Source: Clostridiales bacterium (lineage in GTDB: Bacteria > Bacillota > Clostridia > Christensenellales > UBA1242). From it: 64,000 nucleotides of DNA. Shown one piece after another: positions 1 through 9,118 of this stretch. The stretch covers positions 315,026-379,025 of the forward strand of contig SVHV01000001.1 of the NCBI GenBank assembly GCA_015055605.1. The letters run 5' to 3'. The number at the start of each line of letters is the position of its first letter. Position 1 is the first letter of the stretch. Both the position numbers and the translations under genes were made by a program. The notes beneath the pieces were generated by a model. That model saw only the letters and a list, made by a program, of their open reading frames with translations, was not told where the DNA came from and ran no database searches.

Positions 1-1086
1 AAGTCTCCTTTGACATTTGCTCTAGGAAAAGACATTACAAACGAGTGTAAAGTTGCTTGTGTTGATAAATTAGTACACACACTTGTAGCAGGTGCTACTG
101 GTGCAGGTAAATCTGTATGTTTAAATACATTATTAATTAGTCTACTATACAAAGCATCTCCTGCAGACTTAAGGTTACTCCTTATTGACCCAAAAACACT
201 CGAATTTAGTTCATTTAATAATCTGCCGCACATGCTTATACCTCATAGCATTACTGAATGTGAAAAAGCAGTTGATGCCCTTGATTGGTTAGTAAAAGAA
301 ATGGACAATAGATATAGACGAATGGATTCATTGGGTGTTAAAAAGATTAGCGAGTACAATGACACTAATGAGGTTAGATCTGGAGCTGTTGAAAAGATGT
401 ACTATATCGTTGTAGTATTTGATGAAGTTGGAGATTTCATGGCAAGGGCTAAGAAAGATATTGAAGAAAAAATTAGACTCCTTGCTGCAAAATCAAGAGC
501 TTGTGGTATACACTTGATTTTAGCAACACAGAGACCAACTGTTGATGTTATTACAGGTACAATTAAAGCTAACCTTCCTAGTAGAATTGCATTTACAGTA
601 AACTCAGCTATTGATAGTAAAACTATTCTTGAAAGTTCTGGTGCAGAATTCCTATTAGGTATGGGTGATATGTTATATTCACCTTATGGCTCAAATGATC
701 TTGAGAGAATTCAGGGCTGTTTTGCAGACAATGACGAAGTAAAAGCTGTTTTAGCTTATGTAAAAGAACATAATGAGGCTGTATTTGATGAATCAATTGA
801 GGATGCTATGTTTAATAAACAAGACGCATTTGATTCTAATAATTCAGCAGATACTGCATTTGATCCTCTACTTAAAGACTGTTTGAAATTCTTTATCAAA
901 ACTAAGAGGACTAGTTCATCTTCATTACAATCAAACTTTGGTATAGGGTATCCTAGAGCTAATAAGATTGTTATGCAAATGGAAAAAGCATCTTTCCTTT
1001 CTCCAGTAGATAGCAAAGGTAGAAGAAATATTTATATTTCACCTGAAGAATTTGCTTCGAAATTTGGGGAGGAGATAGACGAATGA
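1..1086 (+). CDS. DNA translocase FtsK/SpoIIIE, 5'-truncated by the window edge
   Basis: Frame is open from base 1; Walker A GATGAGKSV, FtsK motor motifs (VVVFDEVGDFM, HLILATQRPTVDVITGTIKANLPSRIAF) and C-terminal gamma-type winged helix; ends in an ATGA overlap with the next gene. Confidence 0.93.
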   Translation, partial: KSPLTFALGKDITNECKVACVDKLVHTLVAGATGAGKSVCLNTLLISLLYKASPADLRLLLIDPKTLEFSSFNNLPHMLIPHSITECEKAVDALDWLVKEMDNRYRRMDSLGVKKISEYNDTNEVRSGAVEKMYYIVVVFDEVGDFMARAKKDIEEKIRLLAAKSRACGIHLILATQRPTVDVITGTIKANLPSRIAFTVNSAIDSKTILESSGAEFLLGMGDMLYSPYGSNDLERIQGCFADNDEVKAVLAYVKEHNEAVFDESIEDAMFNKQDAFDSNNSADTAFDPLLKDCLKFFIKTKRTSSSSLQSNFGIGYPRANKIVMQMEKASFLSPVDSKGRRNIYISPEEFASKFGEEIDE

Positions 1087-2399
1087 CACTAGAAGAATTT
1101 AAAAATAAAAAAATAGGTTTTATTGCTCTAGGTTGTGATAAAAATAGAGTTGACCTAGAAAAAATGATTTATAAATGTAAGGCTTATGGTCTAAAGATAG
1201 TTAACGACCCAAGCCTTGCAAATATAATTATTGTTAATACATGTTCGTTCTTAGAATCTGCAAGGCTAGAGTCTATAGAGAATATTATTGAGATGAGTTC
1301 ATACAAAGGAAACAATCTAGAAAAACTAGTTGTGACTGGTTGTTTAAATGAATTAGGATATGCCGATCTAGATTCGAGTTTGCCAGAGGTTGATAAGTTT
1401 GTAAGAATAAGTGACAATGGTAATATAGTTAAAATTCTCGCTCAGCTATATGGTTTAGATATTGAGAATGAATTAGCTGAGGGTAGGGTATTAACTACTG
1501 CTAATCACTATGGTTACCTAAAAATTGCAGATGGTTGTAACAATTTTTGTTCGTACTGTCTGATACCGTACATAAGAGGCAGAAATAAATCTGTTGATAT
1601 CGACATCTTATATAATGAGGCAGTCGACTTAAGCAATAAGGGCGTCAAAGAATTAATTTTAGTTGCACAAGATGTTACTAAGTATGGCCTTGATTTATAT
1701 GGTAAAAGGTCTATTGTAGACCTGCTTAGAAAATTGTCAACTATTGATACTATTGATGGAATTAGGCTCTTATATTGTTATCCTGAGGAAATGAGTGATG
1801 AATTGATTGAGGAGATTGCTACTAATCCAAAGATTATTAAATATCTTGATATTCCTCTACAACATGTATCTGATTCGGTCCTAAAAAATATGAATAGAAG
1901 GTCTACAAAGGCATCTATTTTTGAACTATTTAATAAACTTCAAACTAAAATTCCTGATATTGTTCTTAGAACAACATTTATACTAGGATTTCCTGGTGAG
2001 ACAAATGAAAATATTGAGGAAATAAAAGAGTTCTTGCTCAAATTTAAACTTCAGAATGTTGGCTTCTTTACTTATAGTAGAGAAGAGGGTACTAGAGCAT
2101 ATAATTTTGACAACCAAATTGAGGAAAGTATTAAGCAAGAAAGACTACAGTACTTATCTCAAGTACAATACGAAATCCAATTAGAATACAATGATAGTTT
2201 AATAGGTAAAGTTTTAGATGTTGTTGTAGACTATGTTGATGGTAATACATCATGCTGTAGATATTATGGTCAAGCACCACTAATTGACTCAGTAGTATAT
2301 GTAAATGAACCCCTAGAAATAGGAAAAAACTATAAAATAAAAATTACAAATAAATCAGATTATGATTTAGAAGGAGAAAGATATGAATTTACCAAATAA
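1083..2399 (+). CDS. rimO: Ribosomal protein S12 methylthiotransferase RimO
   Basis: UPF0004 N-terminal domain, radical SAM CxxxCxxC (GCNNFCSYCLIPYIRGRNKS), TRAM-like C-terminus; next to ftsK and pgsA as is common in Firmicutes. Confidence 0.93.
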   Translation: MTLEEFKNKKIGFIALGCDKNRVDLEKMIYKCKAYGLKIVNDPSLANIIIVNTCSFLESARLESIENIIEMSSYKGNNLEKLVVTGCLNELGYADLDSSLPEVDKFVRISDNGNIVKILAQLYGLDIENELAEGRVLTTANHYGYLKIADGCNNFCSYCLIPYIRGRNKSVDIDILYNEAVDLSNKGVKELILVAQDVTKYGLDLYGKRSIVDLLRKLSTIDTIDGIRLLYCYPEEMSDELIEEIATNPKIIKYLDIPLQHVSDSVLKNMNRRSTKASIFELFNKLQTKIPDIVLRTTFILGFPGETNENIEEIKEFLLKFKLQNVGFFTYSREEGTRAYNFDNQIEESIKQERLQYLSQVQYEIQLEYNDSLIGKVLDVVVDYVDGNTSCCRYYGQAPLIDSVVYVNEPLEIGKNYKIKITNKSDYDLEGERYEFTK

Positions 2400-3096
2400 A
2401 ATTAGTTTAGCTAGAATTATTGCAATGCCAGTATTTATGCTATTCTTCTTACTTAATTTCCCTGGTTCAAAGTTTATTGCACTAGGTGTATTTATTTTAG
2501 CAACAATCAGTGATGCTGTTGATGGACACATTGCTAGAAAATATAATTTAATTACAGACTTAGGAAAATTCTTAGATCCTATTGCAGATAAATTACTCGC
2601 TACAACAGGACTAATTTTCTTAATTGTAGGTGAATCACCTATTATTCCTAATCCATTTGGCGCAATCTTTATGTTTATCATGATTCAAAGAGATTATGTT
2701 GTAACAGGTCTTAGACAAATTGCACAACTCAAAGGTGTAATTATTGCTGCAGATAAATGGGCAAAAATCAAAGCAAACTTCTTATATGCAAGTTTAATCT
2801 ATGGTCTACTTATTGCATCTCTTTGTGACTTTACAGTTATTGCAGAATCTGGATTTATGACAGTATTTAAAATCGTGTTCTATGTAGTAGTAGGCATTAC
2901 AGCAATTCTAATTATTAATTCTGAAGTAATCTACTTAGCTCATAATTTCCATGTATTCAAAGAGAAAAAAGAAGATACAAAGGTAGAGGCTCCTGCTGAA
3001 ACTACAGAAGAAAAAGTAGAAGAGAAAAAAGCCCCTGTTGCTAAAAAATCTGCTCCAAAAAAATCTACAGTAACAGCAAAGAAAGTAGCAAAGTAA
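2383..3096 (+). CDS. pgsA: CDP-diacylglycerol-glycerol-3-phosphate 3-phosphatidyltransferase
   Basis: CDP-alcohol phosphatidyltransferase motif SDAVDGHIARKYNLITDLGKFLDPIADK; multiple TM segments; Lys/Ala/Glu-rich C-terminal tail. Confidence 0.92.
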   Translation: MNLPNKISLARIIAMPVFMLFFLLNFPGSKFIALGVFILATISDAVDGHIARKYNLITDLGKFLDPIADKLLATTGLIFLIVGESPIIPNPFGAIFMFIMIQRDYVVTGLRQIAQLKGVIIAADKWAKIKANFLYASLIYGLLIASLCDFTVIAESGFMTVFKIVFYVVVGITAILIINSEVIYLAHNFHVFKEKKEDTKVEAPAETTEEKVEEKKAPVAKKSAPKKSTVTAKKVAK

Positions 3097-3110
3097 TTTA
3101 AAATAGTATT

Positions 3111-4307
3111 ATGAAATTTTCTTGTGTTGCCTTAAATTCCAACTCAATAAATACTCAGAATCAAAGTAAAATAATTGATTATCTGAAGGTTAAATTATAT
3201 GAAATAGGGGAGTCTTTATCCCTTATTTCATATTTTGATAATTCACTAGATAATCTGAAAACCTTTAATATTGAGAAGAGTGACTTTGTCTTTGTGATAG
3301 GAACATCTTCTACAATATACAATAATAATATTAAAGAAAATCTGTGTAGAATATTTTCTGATAAACTTGATAACTTTGATGCTAGTACAAATGCACTTAA
3401 AAAGTATTGTTTAGACAACAATATTCCTTTTGCTATGCAAGAAGAGATGGAGACGCAACTGCCAAAAGAAAGCATACCTTTATGTTCGACAGATTATTAC
3501 AATAATGGTTTTATGTACAAATATAATAATACATATCTAGTGTATTTGCCTGAAAATCTAGCATTTGCGACTGAAATGTATGGAAGATATGTATTACCCC
3601 TTATTAATGATCTAATAGGCTTTAAGAAGGAGTCTGTGGTGTTAAAATGCTTTGGTATACTAGAGAAGGATATTAGGGCTGTATTGACCGATTATTTTGA
3701 TAATCAAGACATTAATATTCAAATTAGGTCAGACGACCTTGATAATGCGATTTATATTCGTTATGATGTAAATATTAAAAAATCAATTATACAGGATATT
3801 GTTTCTGATATTTGTAATAAACTTAAGAAATTTATATATGCTACTGATGATATAAGTATATATGATATGGCATTAGATTTACTTTCTATTAGAGGTAAAA
3901 AAATTATTCTAGCCGAAACATTGACCTTTGGTAATGTTACGAAAAGGCTATCAGTAAGACCAGAAAAAAGGATTACTGATTCATTTATCTTTACTAATAA
4001 AGAAAGTCTTGTGAAGTGTACTAAAATCAATCCTAAGGTAATAGAGACACATGGTATGTACTCGGTAAATACAGTGTATGAGTTGGCTAATTCACTATTA
4101 GAATTATCTAATGCTGATATATCCGTATTTATATTAGGAGATACCAATGAAAGTGATATATGTTATATAGCTATAGGTGATGTAGATGGTATACATGTTT
4201 ACAAAAATAAAATTAATGACAAAAGCGATAATCTTATAGAAAATATATCGAAAACTGCAATTTTTTATTTAATAAAAAAACTTAAGCGAAATGATTTGCA
4301 AATATAA
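3111..4307 (+). CDS. Divergent CinA-like protein (degenerate MoCF-like and CinA C-terminal domains)
   Basis: Position between pgsA and recA is the usual cinA slot; residual CinA pattern (ILAETLTFGNVTKRLS in place of LAESCTGGLIAxRLT; VLPLINDLIG), but conserved catalytic motifs are lost. Confidence 0.72.
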   Translation: MKFSCVALNSNSINTQNQSKIIDYLKVKLYEIGESLSLISYFDNSLDNLKTFNIEKSDFVFVIGTSSTIYNNNIKENLCRIFSDKLDNFDASTNALKKYCLDNNIPFAMQEEMETQLPKESIPLCSTDYYNNGFMYKYNNTYLVYLPENLAFATEMYGRYVLPLINDLIGFKKESVVLKCFGILEKDIRAVLTDYFDNQDINIQIRSDDLDNAIYIRYDVNIKKSIIQDIVSDICNKLKKFIYATDDISIYDMALDLLSIRGKKIILAETLTFGNVTKRLSVRPEKRITDSFIFTNKESLVKCTKINPKVIETHGMYSVNTVYELANSLLELSNADISVFILGDTNESDICYIAIGDVDGIHVYKNKINDKSDNLIENISKTAIFYLIKKLKRNDLQI

Positions 4308-4342
4308 TAAAAAACAAGTATAATCATATAAAACAAATGTTT
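4296..4342 (+). promoter_or_regulatory. recA promoter (TTGCAA-N17-TATAAT) followed by a putative LexA/SOS box AAACAAATGTTT
   Basis: -35 TTGCAA 4296-4301, -10 TATAAT 4319-4324, palindrome-like AAACAAATGTTT 4331-4342; an 11-mer (AAACAAATGTT) is shared with the lexA upstream region. Confidence 0.65.
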
Positions 4343-4361
4343 GATAAAGGAACAAAAAACT

Positions 4362-5345
4362 ATGGACGAGAATAAAAGAAAACAACTAGAACAAGCGATT
4401 TCTCAGATTGAGAAACAATTTGGTAAAGGTTCTATAATGAAACTTGGTGATGAAGTTCAGAAGGGTATAGATGTTATCTCTACAGGATGTATGACCCTTG
4501 ACCATGCTCTAGGAATCGGTGGTGTACCTAAGGGAAGAATTGTTGAAATATATGGACCAGAGAGTTCTGGTAAAACAACACTTACATTACATATTTTAGC
4601 AGAGGCTCAGAAGGCTGGTGGTACTGCAGCATTTATTGATGCAGAACATGCGTTAGACCCTGTTTATGCTAGTAAATTAGGTGTTGATATCAATAACTTA
4701 CTTATATCACAGCCAGACACCGGAGAACAGGCTCTTGAGATATGTGAGGCACTTGTTAGAAGTGGTGCAGTTGACTGCGTTATTATAGATAGTGTTGCAG
4801 CGCTTACTCCTAAGGCTGAGATTGATGGTGAGATGGGTGATAGCTTTATGGGTGTTCAAGCTAGACTTATGAGTCAGGCATTAAGAAAACTAACTGCTAT
4901 TATTAATAAGTCAAATGCTTGTGTAATATTTATCAACCAACTTAGAGATAAGATTGGTGTTATGTATGGTAACCCAGAGACTACAACTGGTGGTAAAGCA
5001 CTAAAGTTCTACTCTTCAATTAGAATGGATATCAGAAAAACAGATGTTATCAAAGATGGTTCTGACATTATAGGTAATAGAACCAAAGTTAAGATTGTTA
5101 AAAATAAACTTGCTCCTCCATTCAGAACTGCAGAATTTGATATCATGTATGGAACAGGAATCAATAATGAGGGCTGTGTAATTGATATGGCTATTGAACT
5201 AGAAATTGTTCAAAAGAGTGGCTCATGGTATAGTTATAATGGAGATAAGATCGGTCAAGGTAAAGACAATGTAAGAATCTTCCTTCAATCTAATCCAGAT
5301 ATATATGAAGAAGTTAAGAAACAAATTAACGAAAAACTTAGATAA
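4362..5345 (+). CDS. recA: Recombinase RecA
   Basis: Canonical RecA ([44 protein letters not shown]). ATG at 4362 preceded by AAAGGA; preferred over the TTG at 4341. Confidence 0.98.
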   Translation: MDENKRKQLEQAISQIEKQFGKGSIMKLGDEVQKGIDVISTGCMTLDHALGIGGVPKGRIVEIYGPESSGKTTLTLHILAEAQKAGGTAAFIDAEHALDPVYASKLGVDINNLLISQPDTGEQALEICEALVRSGAVDCVIIDSVAALTPKAEIDGEMGDSFMGVQARLMSQALRKLTAIINKSNACVIFINQLRDKIGVMYGNPETTTGGKALKFYSSIRMDIRKTDVIKDGSDIIGNRTKVKIVKNKLAPPFRTAEFDIMYGTGINNEGCVIDMAIELEIVQKSGSWYSYNGDKIGQGKDNVRIFLQSNPDIYEEVKKQINEKLR

Positions 5346-5350
5346 TAAAA

Positions 5351-5378
5351 AATCCTATCAGTTAGATAGGATTTTTTT
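5351..5378. terminator. Bidirectional terminator between recA and the PBP gene
   Basis: Stem AATCCTATC/GATAGGATT (5351-5359/5365-5373), 5-nt loop, A and T tracts on both sides. Confidence 0.85.
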
Positions 5379-7686
5379 ATGCAAAAAGCCAACTATAGTT
5401 ATCTACTATTTCTAGTTCATTTAAATATTTGTTGTGAGCGTCATTAGAATAATATACACTCTTACTTTCTGTAATAAAACTTTCGTCTGAAATACTATTA
5501 TAGCAGACCAAATAGTAGGTGTATTTCTTGCCGTCTAATAGATTATTATCTATATATTTTATTTCTTCATTTTTATTTTTAAAAGTATCTAATAGTGTAT
5601 CAACATTGTTATATTTTCTATATAATTTGTACTCACTGTATTTATTTGCTGTAAAACATATTGTGATATTTTTATCACATTTTTTTATCGACAAATTAGG
5701 TGAAAGATTGTACTTGTGTGACGCTTTTTCAGGTATATGACTCTTTGAAAATATTTCTTTAATTTTATACCTTTCAGGGAGTTTTTCATCTGCCAAATAA
5801 ACCTTATGCTCTTCAGTTAATTTAATAGAATCTATATCGCATTCTATAATAGATTCAGGCTTAGAAAAGTTTTTCGGTGGGGTGTTTTTATATAATTTAT
5901 CACATAAGCTTTTTAGCACTTCAGTGGCATAAGTCCCACCATTATTTGAGCCCTCTAAGTGGTGTTCTTTGTCCATAGAATAATTACCAAACCATACTGC
6001 CATTCTGTGTTTAGTAGTGTAAGCTAAGCTATATGCGTCAGTATTAAAATTTGTATTAGGGATACCAACTGTACCTGTTTTTCCTGCTATGTCATATTGT
6101 AAATTTGCTAATTTTTTAGATGTTCCATTTTTTGTTGAATATTTGAGCATATCTGTCATTATATACGCCGTATCTATACTATACACATTTCTTTCTGACA
6201 CTTTATTATTATATATTGTCATATTCTTATTATTTTTAATTAATTTTACAAAATTTGATTTTGAATAAAATCCTTCAAAAACTAATGTAGAATATGCATC
6301 TAAAATTGTTTGAATTGTAAAACCTTTTGTTGTGCCACCTAGTGCTAAAGCATATCCTGAATCTTCTTTTGCAAGATTGAATCCACATTTTTTAGCGTAT
6401 AATTTACACTTATCTAGACCTACCATGTCACATACTTTTACTGCTGGAATATTTAAACTTTTTGATATTGCATCTTTTATCGAAATATAATCATTAGACA
6501 CCCCACTAGCATTATTTGGGGAGTATCCTTTATAGTTAATTTCTCCGTCATATATTTGTGTCATAGGATTTACAATTCCCTCTTCTATAGCAGGAGCATA
6601 CACTAGCAAGGGTTTAATTAAACTACCAGGCTGACGCTCTAAATCCACAAGGTTATAATCACTCTTTCCAGATACTGCCACAACCATATTTGTCTCATTA
6701 TCTATTATCATAGAAAGACTGTCTGCTTTATTTTCGTAACTATTCTTATGATAGTATTTTTCATTATTAATAATTTCATCTAGTGTCTGTTGTGTATCAC
6801 TATTTTTACCTGTAAAAATTTTGTATTTATTTCTATATATCTCGTCAACACTGATACCTAATTTTTTAGATGCTTCATTAATAGCAAATTGATCGTACAA
6901 ATCTATTTCAGTAGTAAGTTCTTTTTCGTGTAGCAGAATGTCCGACTGTGTCGTTACTTTATACTCTTCATCTGTTATATAACCATCTTTATTCATTTCT
7001 TTTAAAACTAAATTTCTCCTCTCAGTACACTTCTCTATATTATTAATCGGAGAATATGTAGTGGGGGAATTTATAACACTAGCAAGGACACAACTTTCAC
7101 TAAGACTTAGCTCACTCGCACTTTTTGAAAAGTATCTAAGACTGGCATTTTCTATTCCATAAGCACCATGACCATAGTATATTGTATTTAAATATGACTC
7201 TAATATCTCGTCCTTTGTGTATTGACTTTCTATCTTTTTTGCTAAATATATTTCTTGAACTTTTCTTTTGATTGTTTTGTCATTATTTAAAAATTTGTTT
7301 TTTACGAGTTGTTGAGTTATAGTACTGCCTCCTGCAATAATTTTTCCAGATAATATATTGTCTAGTGTTGACTTTACTATCCTGATTAGATTAATTCCAT
7401 TATGTTCATAGAATTTTTTATCCTCAATTGACAAAAATGCCTTAATTGTATAATCATTTAACTGTGATATTTTAATAGGTTTATTATTTTCACGAGATAT
7501 TTTTTTCATATTATTTTCATCATCAAATATGTAACAGCAATTATTAGTATTTGTACCTAAAGATATGTCTGTACATTTTACATCTTTTAAGTAGATGTTT
7601 ATCCAAATAGCAATAATAGATAGAACTATCACTAGAGTTATTAGTATAATCATAAAAATTTGTTTTATCGCTAGTTTATTTTTCAA
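5377..7686 (-). CDS. Class A penicillin-binding protein (transglycosylase/transpeptidase, PBP1A-like)
   Basis: GT51 motifs (EDKKFYEHNGIN, GGSTITQQLVKN, KIESQYTKDEILESYLN), transpeptidase SLNIPAVK and KTGT; N-terminal TM; C-terminal FN3-like segment; TTG start with a GGGG RBS. Confidence 0.93.
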   Translation of the reverse strand: MKNKLAIKQIFMIILITLVIVLSIIAIWINIYLKDVKCTDISLGTNTNNCCYIFDDENNMKKISRENNKPIKISQLNDYTIKAFLSIEDKKFYEHNGINLIRIVKSTLDNILSGKIIAGGSTITQQLVKNKFLNNDKTIKRKVQEIYLAKKIESQYTKDEILESYLNTIYYGHGAYGIENASLRYFSKSASELSLSESCVLASVINSPTTYSPINNIEKCTERRNLVLKEMNKDGYITDEEYKVTTQSDILLHEKELTTEIDLYDQFAINEASKKLGISVDEIYRNKYKIFTGKNSDTQQTLDEIINNEKYYHKNSYENKADSLSMIIDNETNMVVAVSGKSDYNLVDLERQPGSLIKPLLVYAPAIEEGIVNPMTQIYDGEINYKGYSPNNASGVSNDYISIKDAISKSLNIPAVKVCDMVGLDKCKLYAKKCGFNLAKEDSGYALALGGTTKGFTIQTILDAYSTLVFEGFYSKSNFVKLIKNNKNMTIYNNKVSERNVYSIDTAYIMTDMLKYSTKNGTSKKLANLQYDIAGKTGTVGIPNTNFNTDAYSLAYTTKHRMAVWFGNYSMDKEHHLEGSNNGGTYATEVLKSLCDKLYKNTPPKNFSKPESIIECDIDSIKLTEEHKVYLADEKLPERYKIKEIFSKSHIPEKASHKYNLSPNLSIKKCDKNITICFTANKYSEYKLYRKYNNVDTLLDTFKNKNEEIKYIDNNLLDGKKYTYYLVCYNSISDESFITESKSVYYSNDAHNKYLNELEIVDNYSWLFA

Positions 7687-7795
7687 AATACACCCCTTAT
7701 ATTTGCACTAATCAATCTAAAAAAATAACTTGAAATTTTAACATAAATAATATATACTTATCTTGTACAATTTTATTTAATATATAGGTGAATAT

Positions 7796-9115
7796 ATGTT
7801 TTATTATATAAAGACTTTTGGATGTCAAATGAATGTTCATGAATCTGAGAAATTAGCTGGAATGCTAGTATCTTTAGGATATACAAAAACAGAAGATATG
7901 AAATTTGCAGATGTTATTGTATTTAATACTTGTAGCATTAGGGATGGCGTTGATCAAAAAATCATGGGCAATATCGGAGCTACTAAAAAACTTAAGAAAA
8001 ATAAGCCTAGCTTAGTCATAGCAGTATGTGGTTGTATGACCCAAGCAGATGGTGCTAGTGAAAAAGTATCAGAAAAGTTTCCTTTTGTTGATATTATTTT
8101 TGGCACACACAATATTCATCTATTTAAAGAATATTTACTCAAACACAAAGATTCTAAAAAGAAAATTAGAGATGTATGGGAGAAGGAAAAGGGCATATTT
8201 GAAACAGTTGAGATGCTTAGAGATAATTTGTTTTCAAATGCATGGGTGAATATTAACTATGGGTGTAATAATTTCTGCTCCTATTGTATTGTTCCTTATG
8301 TAAGGGGCAGGGAGAGAAGTAGGTCTCCAGAGGATATAATTGTAGAAGTTAAAGGTCTTATCAATGACGGCTATAAATATATCACTTTATTAGGACAGAA
8401 TGTAAACAGTTATGGAAATGACTTTGAAGATAAGTCAATAAACTTTGCATATTTACTTAAAACCCTTAATGAGCTTGAGGGGGATTTTAGACTTAAGTTT
8501 ATGACTTCCCACCCAAAGGATTTGAGTGAAGACTTAATCAAGGTTATTGCTGAGGGAGATAAAATATCTAAATATATTCATCTTCCTATTCAATCGGGAA
8601 ACAATAAAGTTCTAAGAGAAATGAATAGAAAATATACTCGTGAACATTATTTGTGTTTAATTGATATGATTAGGAAATATATGCCTGATGCATATATATC
8701 AACTGATATCATTGTAGGCTTCCCAGGTGAAACTGAAGATGAATTTTTAGATACCAAAGATATTATAGAAAAAGTTAGATATGATGGTGTATTTGCATTT
8801 ATGTACTCTAGAAGAAAGGGTACAGTTGCTGATAAAATGGAGAATCAGGTTGATGAAGACACAAAGAAGGATAGAATCCATAGACTTCTTCAGGTGTCTA
8901 AGTCAATTACTAAAGATAAAAACAAAGAATTAGTAGGCAAAAAACTCAATGTAATAGCAGTAAAAAATACAGAAGATGGCTTTGAAACAATGTCAGACAG
9001 TGGTAAGACTATATTTGTAGAAAATACAGACTTGAATGTGAATAATTTTTATACTGTTGAGATTACTAGATTTACAAAAAATAAACTTTTTGCCACTCTT
9101 ACAAAAGGAGAATAA
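7796..9115 (+). CDS. miaB: tRNA-2-methylthio-N6-dimethylallyladenosine synthase MiaB
   Basis: YIKTFGCQMNVHESEKLAGML; radical SAM GCNNFCSYCIVPYVRGRERSR; TRAM C-terminus; upstream of mutS. Confidence 0.96.
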   Translation: MFYYIKTFGCQMNVHESEKLAGMLVSLGYTKTEDMKFADVIVFNTCSIRDGVDQKIMGNIGATKKLKKNKPSLVIAVCGCMTQADGASEKVSEKFPFVDIIFGTHNIHLFKEYLLKHKDSKKKIRDVWEKEKGIFETVEMLRDNLFSNAWVNINYGCNNFCSYCIVPYVRGRERSRSPEDIIVEVKGLINDGYKYITLLGQNVNSYGNDFEDKSINFAYLLKTLNELEGDFRLKFMTSHPKDLSEDLIKVIAEGDKISKYIHLPIQSGNNKVLREMNRKYTREHYLCLIDMIRKYMPDAYISTDIIVGFPGETEDEFLDTKDIIEKVRYDGVFAFMYSRRKGTVADKMENQVDEDTKKDRIHRLLQVSKSITKDKNKELVGKKLNVIAVKNTEDGFETMSDSGKTIFVENTDLNVNNFYTVEITRFTKNKLFATLTKGE

Positions 9116-9118
9116 TTT

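Noticed and set aside
4341-4361. TTG start of recA at 4341
   Set aside because: It overlaps the putative SOS box and RBS; ATG at 4362 has AAAGGA upstream and gives a standard RecA N-terminus.
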